64,000 bases of DNA. It comes from CAVVJA01 sp963809815 (lineage in GTDB: Bacteria > Actinomycetota > Actinomycetes > Mycobacteriales > Jatrophihabitantaceae). A program made the translations under genes and the position numbers. Numbering within the stretch: the stretch's first letter is position 1; every line of letters begins with the position of its first letter. The stretch covers positions 434,001 through 498,000 of the forward strand of contig CAWELM010000012.1 of assembly GCA_963809815.1 (NCBI GenBank). The letters run 5' to 3'. The notes beneath the pieces are model-generated. The model ran no database searches and was not told the DNA's origin. It saw only the letters and a program-made list of their open reading frames with translations. This document shows positions 53,462 to 61,384 of this stretch, one piece after another.

Positions 53462-54945
53462 TGGCCCGCATCGGTGTCGTGGGGGCCGGCGTCGGCGGGC
53501 TAGCGGCGGCCGCGCGCCTCGCCGCTCGGGGCCATGCGGTCAACGTGTTCGAAGCGTCCGGCGACGTCGGCGGCAAGCTCGGAGTCATCGAGCGTCGAAC
53601 CGATGCCGGGGTCTTCCGGTTCGACACCGGGCCCACGGTCTTGACGATGCCCGAGGTCTTCGCCGAGCTGTTCGCCGCTACCGGAGATTCGATCGACAAG
53701 GTTCTGACACTCCGTGAGCTCGACCCCATAATTCGCTACCGCTTCGGCGACGGCACGATCCTCATGACGACGCGGGACCTGGACAGCCAGGCGGCTCGCT
53801 TCGAGCAAGTATTGGGTGCCGGCGCCGGGGTGGCCTGGACGTCGCTGATCCGTCGTGGCGAGCAAATGTGGGATGTCGTCGGCGAGCGCGTCCTCGGCCG
53901 GCCATTGAGCATTCGCACCGCGGCCCATGGGCTGATGCGCCCGGCCGAAGTGCGAACCGTCGCGTTCGGTCGGACGCTACGGCAGCTGGGCCACAAGTAC
54001 CTGACCGATCCGAGGCAACGAGTGCTGCTCGACCGATACGCCACCTATGCCGGGTCGGATCCCCGCCGCGCCCCAGCGGTCATGTCGGTCATCCCGTACC
54101 TGGAACACACGAGCGGTGCCTGGCATATCGAAGGCGGCCTGGGCCGGCTGGCCACGGCCTTGGCCGACCGGGTGTGCGAGCGGGGCGGAACGATCCGGCT
54201 GAAGTGCCCGGTCATCCGGATCTCCGCGAACTCCCGCGGGATCGAGTCAATCCTGCTTGCCGACGGGTCCACGGAGCGCTACGACGTGATCGTCGCCAAT
54301 GTCGACGCCACGACGCTGTACGGCCGCCTGCTGTCTCCGCGGCCGAGGCGGGTGCCCGTCGCCGACTCGTCGAGCAGCTTCGTCATGCTGCTCGGCGTAC
54401 GCGGCCGGACGCCGAGTCTGGCCCACCACAACGTGCTGTTCGCCGAGAGCGGCTATGACGCTGAGTTCGACTCGGTGTTCGGGCGCCCGGGCAGCCCGGT
54501 CGCGGATCCGGTGATCTACGTGTCGGCGCCGGACGATTCGGCCATGCATCCACCCGGTCATGAGTCGTGGTTCGTACTCGTCAACGCCCCCCGGCAGGGA
54601 CGGGACGGCCGCCAGGGACAGATGAACTGGACGATTCCCGGCCTTGCATCCGGCTACGAAGACCGGATCATGGCGATGCTCGCGGCGCGTGGCCTGGCTG
54701 TCCGCGAACGCCTCGTATTCAGCCAAGTCCTCACGCCGGCCGACTTGCAGCACCGGACGGGCGCCCCGGGCGGCGCGATCTACGGCGGCGCGCTGCATGG
54801 GGTACACGGCAGTTTCCGCCGCCCACCGAACGCCTCTCCATTCCGCGGGTTGTATCTCGTCGGCGGATCAACCCATCCTGGCGGTGGACTGCCTCTGGTG
54901 GCCACGTCCGCCCGGATCGTCGCCAACCTCATCGGTCCGGCTTGA
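53461..54945 (+). CDS. CrtD-like carotenoid desaturase
   Basis: 494 residues, ATG 53461 sharing a base with the GT2 stop (TGATG). Rossmann FAD motif IGVVGAGVGGLAAAARLAAR, VFEASGDVGGKLGVIERRTD, RFDTGPTVLTMPEVFAEL, and C-terminal LYLVGGSTHPGGGLPLVATS are phytoene-dehydrogenase family features. The context (CruF, glycosyltransferase) and the separate CrtI downstream suggest a 3,4-desaturase acting on 1-hydroxylated end groups. Ends at a hairpin terminator shared with metF. Confidence 0.85.
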   Translation: MARIGVVGAGVGGLAAAARLAARGHAVNVFEASGDVGGKLGVIERRTDAGVFRFDTGPTVLTMPEVFAELFAATGDSIDKVLTLRELDPIIRYRFGDGTILMTTRDLDSQAARFEQVLGAGAGVAWTSLIRRGEQMWDVVGERVLGRPLSIRTAAHGLMRPAEVRTVAFGRTLRQLGHKYLTDPRQRVLLDRYATYAGSDPRRAPAVMSVIPYLEHTSGAWHIEGGLGRLATALADRVCERGGTIRLKCPVIRISANSRGIESILLADGSTERYDVIVANVDATTLYGRLLSPRPRRVPVADSSSSFVMLLGVRGRTPSLAHHNVLFAESGYDAEFDSVFGRPGSPVADPVIYVSAPDDSAMHPPGHESWFVLVNAPRQGRDGRQGQMNWTIPGLASGYEDRIMAMLAARGLAVRERLVFSQVLTPADLQHRTGAPGGAIYGGALHGVHGSFRRPPNASPFRGLYLVGGSTHPGGGLPLVATSARIVANLIGPA

Positions 54946-54946
54946 C

Positions 54947-54983
54947 CGCCCGTTCGTCAGCCACTGCCCATGGCGAACGGGCG
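54947..54983. terminator. Bidirectional hairpin terminator between crtD-like gene and metF
   Basis: CGCCCGTTCG (54947-54956) and CGAACGGGCG (54974-54983) are perfect 10-bp arms with a 17-nt loop, two bases past the desaturase stop and 26 bp from the metF stop. No T-tract. Confidence 0.65.
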
Positions 54984-55009
54984 AGCCGTCTCGATGCTCG
55001 GGCCGCCGG

Positions 55010-55894
55010 TCACAGTCGGGCGGACAGCTGCAGGTTGCGCCAGACCTCGCGGGTTGCCGTCGAGCGGTTGAGCGTATAGAAGTGGATTCCCGGCACGCCC
55101 TCGTCGAGGAGCCGTTGCGCGAGGCCGGACAACTGCTCGACCCCTAATGCGCGGATCGCCTTCGAGTCGTGTGCGACCGCAGCGAATCGCTCTCCGAGAT
55201 GAGCCGGGAACGGAGCGCCGGTGAATTGTTCGGACCGCTCGATTGTCGTCATCGAGGTCACGGGCATCAGCCCGGCGATGATGGGGGTTTCCCCGCCCGC
55301 TGCGGCTACCCGATCCCGCAGCCGCAAATAGGCGTCGGCCTCGAAGAACATCTGCGTGATCGCGTAGTCCGCGCCGGCGCGACACTTCGCCACGAAGTGC
55401 CTGGTATCGGTTTTGACATCGGGCGAGCGTGGGTGCTTGTACGGGAACGCCGCGACACCGACCGAAAAGGCGCCGTGCGCGCGCAAGAGAGACACCAGCT
55501 CGGACGCGTACGCGAGTCCTTGCGGATGGGCGACCCAGTCACCCATCGGGTCGCCCGGTGGATCGCCCCGCAGCGCCAGCATGTTGCTGATGCCGGCATC
55601 AGCCAACCGCCCCACAATGGCACGCAACTCCGCGACCGAGTGATTAACCGCAGTCAGGTGGGCGACTGGCAGCAGCGTCGTGTCGGACGCGATCTGCTCG
55701 GTGATCTCAATCGTGTGATCCCGGGTGCTGCCGCCGGCACCGTAGGTGACCGAGACGAAGGACGGGTGGAGCGGCTCTAGCTCACGGATTGTCTGCCATA
55801 GCCGCCGGTCGTCCTCGCGGGTCTTCGGCGGGAAGAACTCGAAGGAGAAGCTCGGCTGTCCGGTGTCCAGACAGTCGCGGACCATTCGTCGCAT
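55010..55894 (-). CDS. metF: 5,10-methylenetetrahydrofolate reductase
   Basis: 294 residues, start ATG 55894. N-terminal SFSFEFFPPKTREDDRRLWQ is diagnostic; VSVTYGAGGSTRDHTIEITE, NMLALRGDPPGDPMGDWVAH, FAYKH-like region (AAFPYKHPRSPDVKTDTRHF), DYAITQMFFEADAYLRLRDR and PIIAGLMPVTS follow. Produces 5-methyl-THF for methionine synthesis. Stands on the opposite strand inside the carotenoid region and is divergent from crtI; metF next to isoprenoid genes also occurs in mycobacteria. Confidence 0.95.
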   Translation of the reverse strand: MRRMVRDCLDTGQPSFSFEFFPPKTREDDRRLWQTIRELEPLHPSFVSVTYGAGGSTRDHTIEITEQIASDTTLLPVAHLTAVNHSVAELRAIVGRLADAGISNMLALRGDPPGDPMGDWVAHPQGLAYASELVSLLRAHGAFSVGVAAFPYKHPRSPDVKTDTRHFVAKCRAGADYAITQMFFEADAYLRLRDRVAAAGGETPIIAGLMPVTSMTTIERSEQFTGAPFPAHLGERFAAVAHDSKAIRALGVEQLSGLAQRLLDEGVPGIHFYTLNRSTATREVWRNLQLSARL

Positions 55895-55955
55895 GCGGTC
55901 AGCGTAATGGGGGCGACGAGCGAGTTCCGCTCACGAACGCGGCTACCGTCGCAGG

Positions 55956-57464
55956 GTGCGCACCGTGCCCGGCCCCACGGACTCCGTCGTCGTTGTCGGT
56001 GCCGGGCTCGGCGGACTGTCCGCGGCCCTGCACCTGGCCGGTGCCGGGCGGGTGGTGACCGTTCTGGAGCAGGGTGACGGTCCGGGCGGGCGGGCCGGCG
56101 TCCAGCAGGGAGCCGGCTATACGTTCGACACCGGCCCGACCGTGCTCACCGCGCCCGACATTCTCGAATCGACTCTCGCCGCCGTCGGCGAGCCCCTCGG
56201 CCGCTGGCTGCGGCTGCATCGCCTCGATCCGGTATATCGCGCTCGGTTCGCCGACGGCTCGGTCCTCGATGTGCGCGCTGATCCCGAGGCCATGGCCGAG
56301 GAGATCTCGCAGGCCTGCAGCATCGACGACGCGGCCGGCTACCGCCGTCTCATCGCATACCTGCGCGAGCTGCACGCGGTAGAGATGCCGCATTTCATCG
56401 ACCGCAATCTCGACTCGCCGCGGCAACTGGTCGGCGCACCTCTGCTGCGGCTGGTGCGTATGGGCGCGTTCCGGCGCCTTGGGCCGAAGATTGCCACCTT
56501 TGTGCGGGACGAACGACTCCGCCGGATCTTCTCCTTCCAGGCGATGTACGCGGGCCTGGCCCCCGCCCAGGCACTCGCGATCTACGCGGTGATCACCTAT
56601 CTGGACTGCGTCGCTGGTGTCTACTTTCCGGATGGTGGCATGCATGCCATTCCACGTGCGCTGGCCGGCGCGGGAGCAAAGCATGGTGTCGCGGTTCGAT
56701 ACGGCGCCCGGGTCAGCCGGATCGAGGTTGCCAACGGGCGGGCCCGCGCCGTGCACACCTCGTCGGGCGAGCGCGTCGTGGCCGACGTGGTGGTCGTCAA
56801 CGGCGATCCGGCCATTACCTACCGCACGCTGCTCAGCGGCAAGGACAACCCACGGCGGGTACGCCACTTGCGCTACTCCCCGTCGTGCGTGGTACTGCAC
56901 GCGGGGTCGAGCGCCGCGTATGCACATACTGCGCATCACACGATCGAATTCGGCGCGGCGTGGGACCGCACCTTTCAGGAGATCATCACCGACGGCCTGC
57001 TCATGAGCGATCCGTCGTTTCTGATCACGACACCGACGAAGTCGGATCCGGATCTGGCGCCGCCCGGCAAGAACGTCTACTACGCCCTGTTCCCGGCGCC
57101 GAACCTCGCGCACCGCCGGCCTATCGACTGGGACGTCGAAGCGCCCCGGTACCGGGATCGCATTCTCGGCACCATCGAGGCCCGGGGATATCGAGGTTTC
57201 CGTGACGCGATCGAGCTGGAACGGCTCGTGACTCCAGCGCATTGGGCGCAGGCCGGACTCGCGGCAGGCACTCCGTTCGCAGCTGCGCATAGTTTTTCGC
57301 AAACCGGGCCGTTCCGGCCGCCGACGTTGGACCGCGCAATCGAGAATCTGGTCTTCTGCGGCGGCAGCACTCAGCCAGGCGTCGGCGTGCCGATGACGCT
57401 CATTTCTGGCCGGCTCGCGGCCGAGCGGGTGGTCGCCGAGCGACGGACGCGAGCAGCCCGATGA
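55956..57464 (+). CDS. crtI: Phytoene desaturase
   Basis: 502 residues. FAD-binding VVVVGAGLGGLSAALHLAGA, VLEQGDGPGGRAGVQQGAGY, TFDTGPTVLTAPDILES; C-terminal FSQTGPFRPPTLDRAIENLV and FCGGSTQPGVGVPMTLISGR. Desaturates phytoene toward lycopene. Start GTG 55956 lies six bases after TACCGT (55944-55949), consistent with leaderless translation. Its stop overlaps the crtB start (ATGA). Number of desaturation steps cannot be read from sequence. Confidence 0.93.
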   Translation: MRTVPGPTDSVVVVGAGLGGLSAALHLAGAGRVVTVLEQGDGPGGRAGVQQGAGYTFDTGPTVLTAPDILESTLAAVGEPLGRWLRLHRLDPVYRARFADGSVLDVRADPEAMAEEISQACSIDDAAGYRRLIAYLRELHAVEMPHFIDRNLDSPRQLVGAPLLRLVRMGAFRRLGPKIATFVRDERLRRIFSFQAMYAGLAPAQALAIYAVITYLDCVAGVYFPDGGMHAIPRALAGAGAKHGVAVRYGARVSRIEVANGRARAVHTSSGERVVADVVVVNGDPAITYRTLLSGKDNPRRVRHLRYSPSCVVLHAGSSAAYAHTAHHTIEFGAAWDRTFQEIITDGLLMSDPSFLITTPTKSDPDLAPPGKNVYYALFPAPNLAHRRPIDWDVEAPRYRDRILGTIEARGYRGFRDAIELERLVTPAHWAQAGLAAGTPFAAAHSFSQTGPFRPPTLDRAIENLVFCGGSTQPGVGVPMTLISGRLAAERVVAERRTRAAR

Positions 57465-58444
57465 GACGAGCGAATCAGGCCGCCGGAATCGATCTTCGAT
57501 TACGCCGAGGCTATGCCCGCTGCCGCCAGCTGAATGCCCAACACGGCCGCACGTATTACCTGGCGACGCTGTTGCTACCGCCCGCCAAACGCCGTTATGT
57601 CCACGCCCTGTACGGATTCGCGCGCTATGCCGACGACATCGTCGACGCGGACTCCGGCGAGGAGGGTCGGCGGGAGCGACGATTTGTGGCGTGGAGCGAA
57701 GAATTCTTAGCCGATGTCGAGAGCGGAGACTCGGCCGATCCGGTACGCCTCGCGGTCATCGACACGGTCCGCCGCTGGGACATCCCGGTCAGTCATTTCC
57801 GCGACTTTCTCGATTCGATGCGGATGGATCTCAGCGTCACCGAATACGACACGTATGAGGAGCTGAGCCGCTACACGTGGGGTTCCGCGGCCGTGATCGG
57901 CCTGGAGATGCTTCCGATCCTCGGACGCGCGGATGAGACCATCCCGTGGGAGGCGCTTCGACCCCATGCCGTCGACCTCGGCGTCGCGTTCCAGCTGACC
58001 AACTTCATCCGCGACGTTGGCGAAGATCTCCGTCTCGGCCGCATTTATCTCCCGCAGGAGTCGTTGCGAGCGTGCGGCGTCGATCGCGAACGCCTTGAAC
58101 ATGCCGCCCGGACGGGAACGGTCGACGGACCGATCCGCGCGCTGCTCGCAGGCGAGATCGAGCGGGCCCGGAGGCTCTACGCCTCGGCGGCGCCTGGCAT
58201 CGATCTCGTCCACCCGACATCGCGAGACTGTCTGCGCACGGCGTTTGCCTTGTACGGCGGCATCTTGGATGAGATCGAGCGAGCCGGGTACGACGTGTTC
58301 GTCGACCGAATCACAGTGCGGCTCGGTCGTCGACTTTGCATCGCGGCCCCGGCTGCGATCAGCGCCTGGTGGATCCGGACGGCACACCCGACGACTGGCG
58401 GGCGTGCGCACGTCGTCCGAGCCAGACCCAGGTCGACAGGGTGA
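57461..58444 (+). CDS. crtB: Phytoene synthase
   Basis: 327 residues. Head-to-head prenyl synthase with both Asp-rich motifs: YGFARYADDIVDADSGEEGR and FIRDVGEDLRLGRIYLPQES; also RTYYLATLLLPPAKR and ITVRLGRRLCIA. Condenses two GGPP to phytoene. ATG 57461 overlaps crtI. Its last 86 bp overlap the convergent crtYd gene antisense. No GGPP synthase gene lies in the window. Confidence 0.95.
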   Translation: MRRANQAAGIDLRLRRGYARCRQLNAQHGRTYYLATLLLPPAKRRYVHALYGFARYADDIVDADSGEEGRRERRFVAWSEEFLADVESGDSADPVRLAVIDTVRRWDIPVSHFRDFLDSMRMDLSVTEYDTYEELSRYTWGSAAVIGLEMLPILGRADETIPWEALRPHAVDLGVAFQLTNFIRDVGEDLRLGRIYLPQESLRACGVDRERLEHAARTGTVDGPIRALLAGEIERARRLYASAAPGIDLVHPTSRDCLRTAFALYGGILDEIERAGYDVFVDRITVRLGRRLCIAAPAAISAWWIRTAHPTTGGRAHVVRARPRSTG

Positions 58445-58697
58445 GCAGCACCATGGCGAACCCGAACAGCAGATCCTCAACCGGCGCGTACGCGACCCGC
58501 CAGCCGATGATCGCGTCCGCGTCGTACCGGACGACCGGGACGCCGGTGAGCACTCCGTTCACGATCAGCTGGCAGGCCAAGATGATCGCGTAACTCGTCC
58601 AGAACGCCTTTCGGCGCACCAGGTTCGTCCGCAAGATGACGCCATCGACGACGACGACCGCCGCTACCGCGAGCACAACCAGGCCGGTATAGGTCAC
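58359..58697 (-). CDS. crtYd: Lycopene cyclase domain protein CrtYd
   Basis: 112 residues, start GTG 58697 (VTYTGLVVLAVAAVVVVDGV) with AAGGA upstream and GTGA overlap with the small ORF before it; ATG 58721 is the longer alternative. Three membrane helices; motif RVAYAPVEDLLFGFAMVLLT contains the PxE(E/D) signature of heterodimeric lycopene cyclases. Partner of CrtYc at 58855-59199. Together they cyclise lycopene ends. Overlaps crtB antisense. Confidence 0.88.
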   Translation of the reverse strand: MTYTGLVVLAVAAVVVVDGVILRTNLVRRKAFWTSYAIILACQLIVNGVLTGVPVVRYDADAIIGWRVAYAPVEDLLFGFAMVLLTLSTWVWLGRRAHARQSSGVPSGSTRR

Positions 58698-58858
58698 GAG
58701 GAGCCGTCCTTCACGGAGCATCGCCGGGCCCGCAGGGCGGGCTCCCGCGAAATCGGGTCAGCGACCCGGGGTCCCCGCGAAATCGCGCAGCGATTTCGCG
58801 GGGTGGCTTGGCGGGGTGCCGTTAGGTAGTAGAAGGCGGCGATGGGCGGCACGGTCAT
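58694..58858 (-). CDS. Possible small ORF between crtYc and crtYd (54 aa)
   Basis: Open frame from ATG 58858, overlapping the crtYc stop (ATGA), to TGA 58694, overlapping the crtYd GTG start (GTGA). The first 18 residues are hydrophobic-like (MTVPPIAAFYYLTAPRQATP); the rest is Arg-rich and is encoded by three stacked DNA hairpins. No family recognised. It could simply be a bridge that keeps translation coupled across an inserted palindrome cluster. Confidence 0.4.
   Translation of the reverse strand: MTVPPIAAFYYLTAPRQATPRNRCAISRGPRVADPISREPALRARRCSVKDGSS
58728..58803. repeat. Three consecutive perfect hairpins between crtYc and crtYd
   Basis: Hairpin 1: GCCCGC 58728-58733 with GCGGGC 58737-58742. 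Hairpin 2: CGGGTC 58754-58759 with GACCCG 58763-58768. Hairpin 3: CCCCGCGAAATCGC 58773-58786 with GCGATTTCGCGGGG 58790-58803. All have 3-nt loops and no mismatches. CCCGCGAAATCG is also directly repeated at 58744-58755 and 58774-58785. Hairpin 3 is related to the 31-nt element in murC. Confidence 0.75.
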
Positions 58859-59199
58859 GACCCCGGCTCCGGTTCGTCCCCGATGACCCAGCTCGGCCGA
58901 CGGCGGCGCACGGCTTCCAGAGTGATCACCGAACATGTCGGCACCACAAGGAAAAACAGCAACTCCTCGAAGGGCAGTTGCCCAGGCAGCCGGATACCGG
59001 TCACCCATCGCGGCGCATAGGTCCACTGACGCTGCGCGATCGCGTAGAGGTCCCAGGTGACAAACACGGCGACCGTCGGCAGTAACGCCGACAACAGGCG
59101 TCGAGGCCGCGCGTACACCCGAGTGCCTAACCGCACCTCTACGGCTGCCGTCCCGATCAGGCAACCGGCGAGCAGCGCCAGATAGAGCAGATGGCTCAT
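58855..59199 (-). CDS. crtYc: Lycopene cyclase domain protein CrtYc
   Basis: 114 residues, start ATG 59199, six bases past the Rv2175c-like stop. Three membrane helices; RLPGQLPFEELLFFLVVPTC holds the PxEExxFF signature of CrtYc-type subunits. Forms the split lycopene cyclase with CrtYd. These heterodimers make beta or epsilon rings on one or both ends of lycopene; which applies here cannot be told from sequence. Confidence 0.88.
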   Translation of the reverse strand: MSHLLYLALLAGCLIGTAAVEVRLGTRVYARPRRLLSALLPTVAVFVTWDLYAIAQRQWTYAPRWVTGIRLPGQLPFEELLFFLVVPTCSVITLEAVRRRRPSWVIGDEPEPGS

Positions 59200-59205
59200 G
59201 CCAGC

Positions 59206-59568
59206 TCAGTAGCCCGATACCTGGGCGCGACGCTTGACCTCGCGGCCCCGGTTCGCACGCAAGGCCTGGATGGGCGTTCCGGGCAGCGAATCGTCGGCGC
59301 GGAACAGCCAGGCCACGATCTCATGGTCCTGATAGCCGGCATCCCGGAGCACAGTGATCGTCCCAGGCAGTCCCTTGACAACGGCAGCGCCTTGCAGCAA
59401 GTCGGCCGGCACCAGCGGGGACTCACCCGCTCGGCGTAGCCCGACCAACGTGCCATCCCGCAAATACTGGCTCACCCGAGTCACCGTCACGCCCAGGACG
59501 GCCGCCGCATCCGCAACGCTGATCAGCTCGATCTGCGCCGCGACGTCGGGCCAGACGACGTCGGACAT
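59206..59568 (-). CDS. Rv2175c family DNA-binding protein
   Basis: 120 residues, start ATG 59568 (MSDVVWPDVAAQIELISVAD). A winged or simple HTH is visible in ISVADAAAVLGVTVTRVSQY followed by LRDGTLVGLRRAGESPLVPA, and the C-terminal domain reads GLPGTITVLRDAGYQDHEIV then AWLFRADDSLPGTPIQAL. In M. tuberculosis the homologue is a substrate of PknL; here the PASTA kinase gene is 1.8 kb away. It heads the crtYc-crtYd genes. Confidence 0.9.
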   Translation of the reverse strand: MSDVVWPDVAAQIELISVADAAAVLGVTVTRVSQYLRDGTLVGLRRAGESPLVPADLLQGAAVVKGLPGTITVLRDAGYQDHEIVAWLFRADDSLPGTPIQALRANRGREVKRRAQVSGY

Positions 59569-59593
59569 GCGAATCAGCCTGCCACGCTTCGCG

Positions 59594-60370
59594 TTACCGC
59601 GCGCGGGCGAATACCGCATCCGTCGTGTAGTGCGCCGTTGCCACCCCACCCACCCCGTCGAAGGCCGCTCCGATTGCGGCGAGCAACCGGTGTAGCCGGT
59701 CTGGGGGCAATGTGCTGTGGTCGCTGTGCGTCCGGATCATCGCGAGCCATTCGTCCCGCTCATAGTGCTGTTCCCAGCGATATTGCCGCCGCTCGATATG
59801 GCCGAACCTGTGGCTCCGCCTCAGGGTCTCGATATGACCGGGCACCGTGCCCGGGCCGTTGCCCCGTAGCACGGAAGTCTTCGTGATCTCCGGGGCGACA
59901 GCGTCGTAGGCGGCGTTGACGGCCCGCCAGGCGGCGGGGTCGAGCTGGGCGAAATTCCAGAACAACGCCAGGAGACCGTGGGGCGGCAACAGTGAGGCGG
60001 CCCTCCGCGTGCCCCTAATCGGGTCGATCCAATGCCACGCCTGGCCGCTGACCAGCAGATCGAAGCTCTGTCCGTGCGCGTCCCAGGTCTCGAAGGCGGT
60101 GACCACAACCGGCACGCCGTGGCCACGAGCGACCTCCGCCATCCGGGGGTCGATCTCGAGGCCTAGGACCTGAACGTCGCGGGCCTGCACCAGCCGCGCC
60201 GCCTTGCCGGTCCCGCATCCGACATCGAGGGCGGTCCGGGGTCCGTCGGCGACGAGGTCATCGATCAGCTCTGGCGGATAGCCCGGCCGGACGCGGTCAT
60301 AGGCCCGCGCGTCGGAGCCGAAGGACTGTGCACGGGTCCGGTTCGTGTGGGTGCGCGGACCGGTCGACAC
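59594..60370 (-). CDS. SAM-dependent methyltransferase
   Basis: 258 residues from GTG 60370, seven bases past the spermidine-synthase-like stop; ATG 60439 inside that gene is an alternative. RTRAQSFGSDARAYDRVRPG and YPPELIDDLVADG lead to motif I TALDVGCGTGKAARLVQARD, LGLEIDPRMAEVARGHGVPV, and SFDLLVSGQAWHWIDP. The FG-x-A-x-x-YDRARPGYP start is typical of small-molecule methyltransferases. Substrate unknown. Part of a minus-strand series ending in crtYd. Confidence 0.87.
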   Translation of the reverse strand: MSTGPRTHTNRTRAQSFGSDARAYDRVRPGYPPELIDDLVADGPRTALDVGCGTGKAARLVQARDVQVLGLEIDPRMAEVARGHGVPVVVTAFETWDAHGQSFDLLVSGQAWHWIDPIRGTRRAASLLPPHGLLALFWNFAQLDPAAWRAVNAAYDAVAPEITKTSVLRGNGPGTVPGHIETLRRSHRFGHIERRQYRWEQHYERDEWLAMIRTHSDHSTLPPDRLHRLLAAIGAAFDGVGGVATAHYTTDAVFARAR

Positions 60371-60377
60371 CTCCCGA

Positions 60378-61250
60378 TCATGCCCCGCCGACGCGCCATG
60401 TCTCCTCAGGGGGAGGCGGCGACCTAACTGGATCGGCATCAGTCAGTGGCAACACACCTACTAGGAAAGCCCGTAGACGTTCGCCGCCCAGTACGCGCAA
60501 CGGAAAGTCGGCTCGCGCGGCAGCGCTCCGAATGGCTGTCTCGGGCAGCGCCGTCCGGCCGCCCGCAAGGCAGATGTTCCCGAATCGACGGCCCCGGAGT
60601 ACCGCGGCATCTCCGATCGCCACGACGTCGGGAAGAACGGTGCGGACAGACGCGAGCACCCGCCGTGCGTACTGGAGTGGTGGTCCATCAGCCAGATTGG
60701 CCAAGAGCACGCCCTCGGGTCGGATTACCCGCCCGATCTCCGACATCGCTTCTGCAGTGGTGAGATCCGCGGGCACCCGGCCGCCGGAGAAGGCATCAAG
60801 CACGACGACGTCGGCGGTGCGCGGCCGTAGTCCGCGGATACCGGTCCGACCGTCTACCGCCCGAACTCTGATTCGCGACCCGCGCCGAAGCGGCAGCCGA
60901 GACCGGACGAAGGCGGTGAGGGAATCATCTGGTTCGAAGACGAGCTGGGCGGATCCCGGGCGCGTCGCCGCCACATAGCGGGCCAACGTCAACCCCCCGC
61001 CACCGACATGAATGACCCTGAGTGGGCCGGCGGGCAGGGCGTCGAGTACGTCGGCGAGGATGCGGATGTACTCGAAGTCCAGGTAGGTGGGGTCGTCGAG
61101 GTCGACGTAGGACTGCCGAATCCGATCAAGCAGAAGCAGCCAACCTCCCGGCCGATCGGCGTCCGCAAGCAGCTCCGCTCGACCGGAGCGAACGTCGACG
61201 CCGCCCCACCCGTCCCCTGATCCGTCGAGTGGCCCGCTAGACGTGGTCAG
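60378..61250 (-). CDS. Spermidine synthase-like protein, non-canonical start
   Basis: About 290 residues. The frame is open from a stop near 61268; conserved sequence begins upstream of any ATG, GTG or TTG: GRAELLADADRPGGWLLLLD, QSYVDLDDPTYLDFEYIRIL and LRVIHVGGGGLTLARYVAAT, then DVVVLDAFSGGRVPADLTTA. The first ordinary start (TTG 60992) would cut the AdoMet-fold glycine loop. CTG 61250 with AAGG nine bases upstream is the best candidate. An out-of-frame ATG at 61268 suggests instead a frameshift. Polyamine synthase fold; true substrate uncertain. Confidence 0.75.
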   Translation of the reverse strand: MTTSSGPLDGSGDGWGGVDVRSGRAELLADADRPGGWLLLLDRIRQSYVDLDDPTYLDFEYIRILADVLDALPAGPLRVIHVGGGGLTLARYVAATRPGSAQLVFEPDDSLTAFVRSRLPLRRGSRIRVRAVDGRTGIRGLRPRTADVVVLDAFSGGRVPADLTTAEAMSEIGRVIRPEGVLLANLADGPPLQYARRVLASVRTVLPDVVAIGDAAVLRGRRFGNICLAGGRTALPETAIRSAAARADFPLRVLGGERLRAFLVGVLPLTDADPVRSPPPPEETWRVGGA

Positions 61251-61371
61251 TCCGATCCGCCTTCATCGTCGCCTTTTCTACCCATATCGGGGCGATCGGG
61301 TCTCCCAAACTGGCACTGCCGGCCTGCACTTGCGCTGAGTGTCGGCAGCGGACGGCGCCCGCGAGGCGATC

Positions 61372-61377
61372 TAAACT
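61372..61377 (+). promoter_or_regulatory. -10 element for leaderless PASTA kinase mRNA
   Basis: TAAACT ends seven bases before the GTG at 61385, so transcription would begin at or next to the start codon. There is no ribosome-binding site. No convincing -35 hexamer was found. Confidence 0.5.
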
Positions 61378-61384
61378 TTATCCC

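Noticed and set aside
58773..58803. CRISPR-like repeat or simple terminator
   Set aside because: The hairpins are not regularly spaced with unique spacers, and they lie inside a coupled operon, so neither a CRISPR array nor a normal terminator fits.
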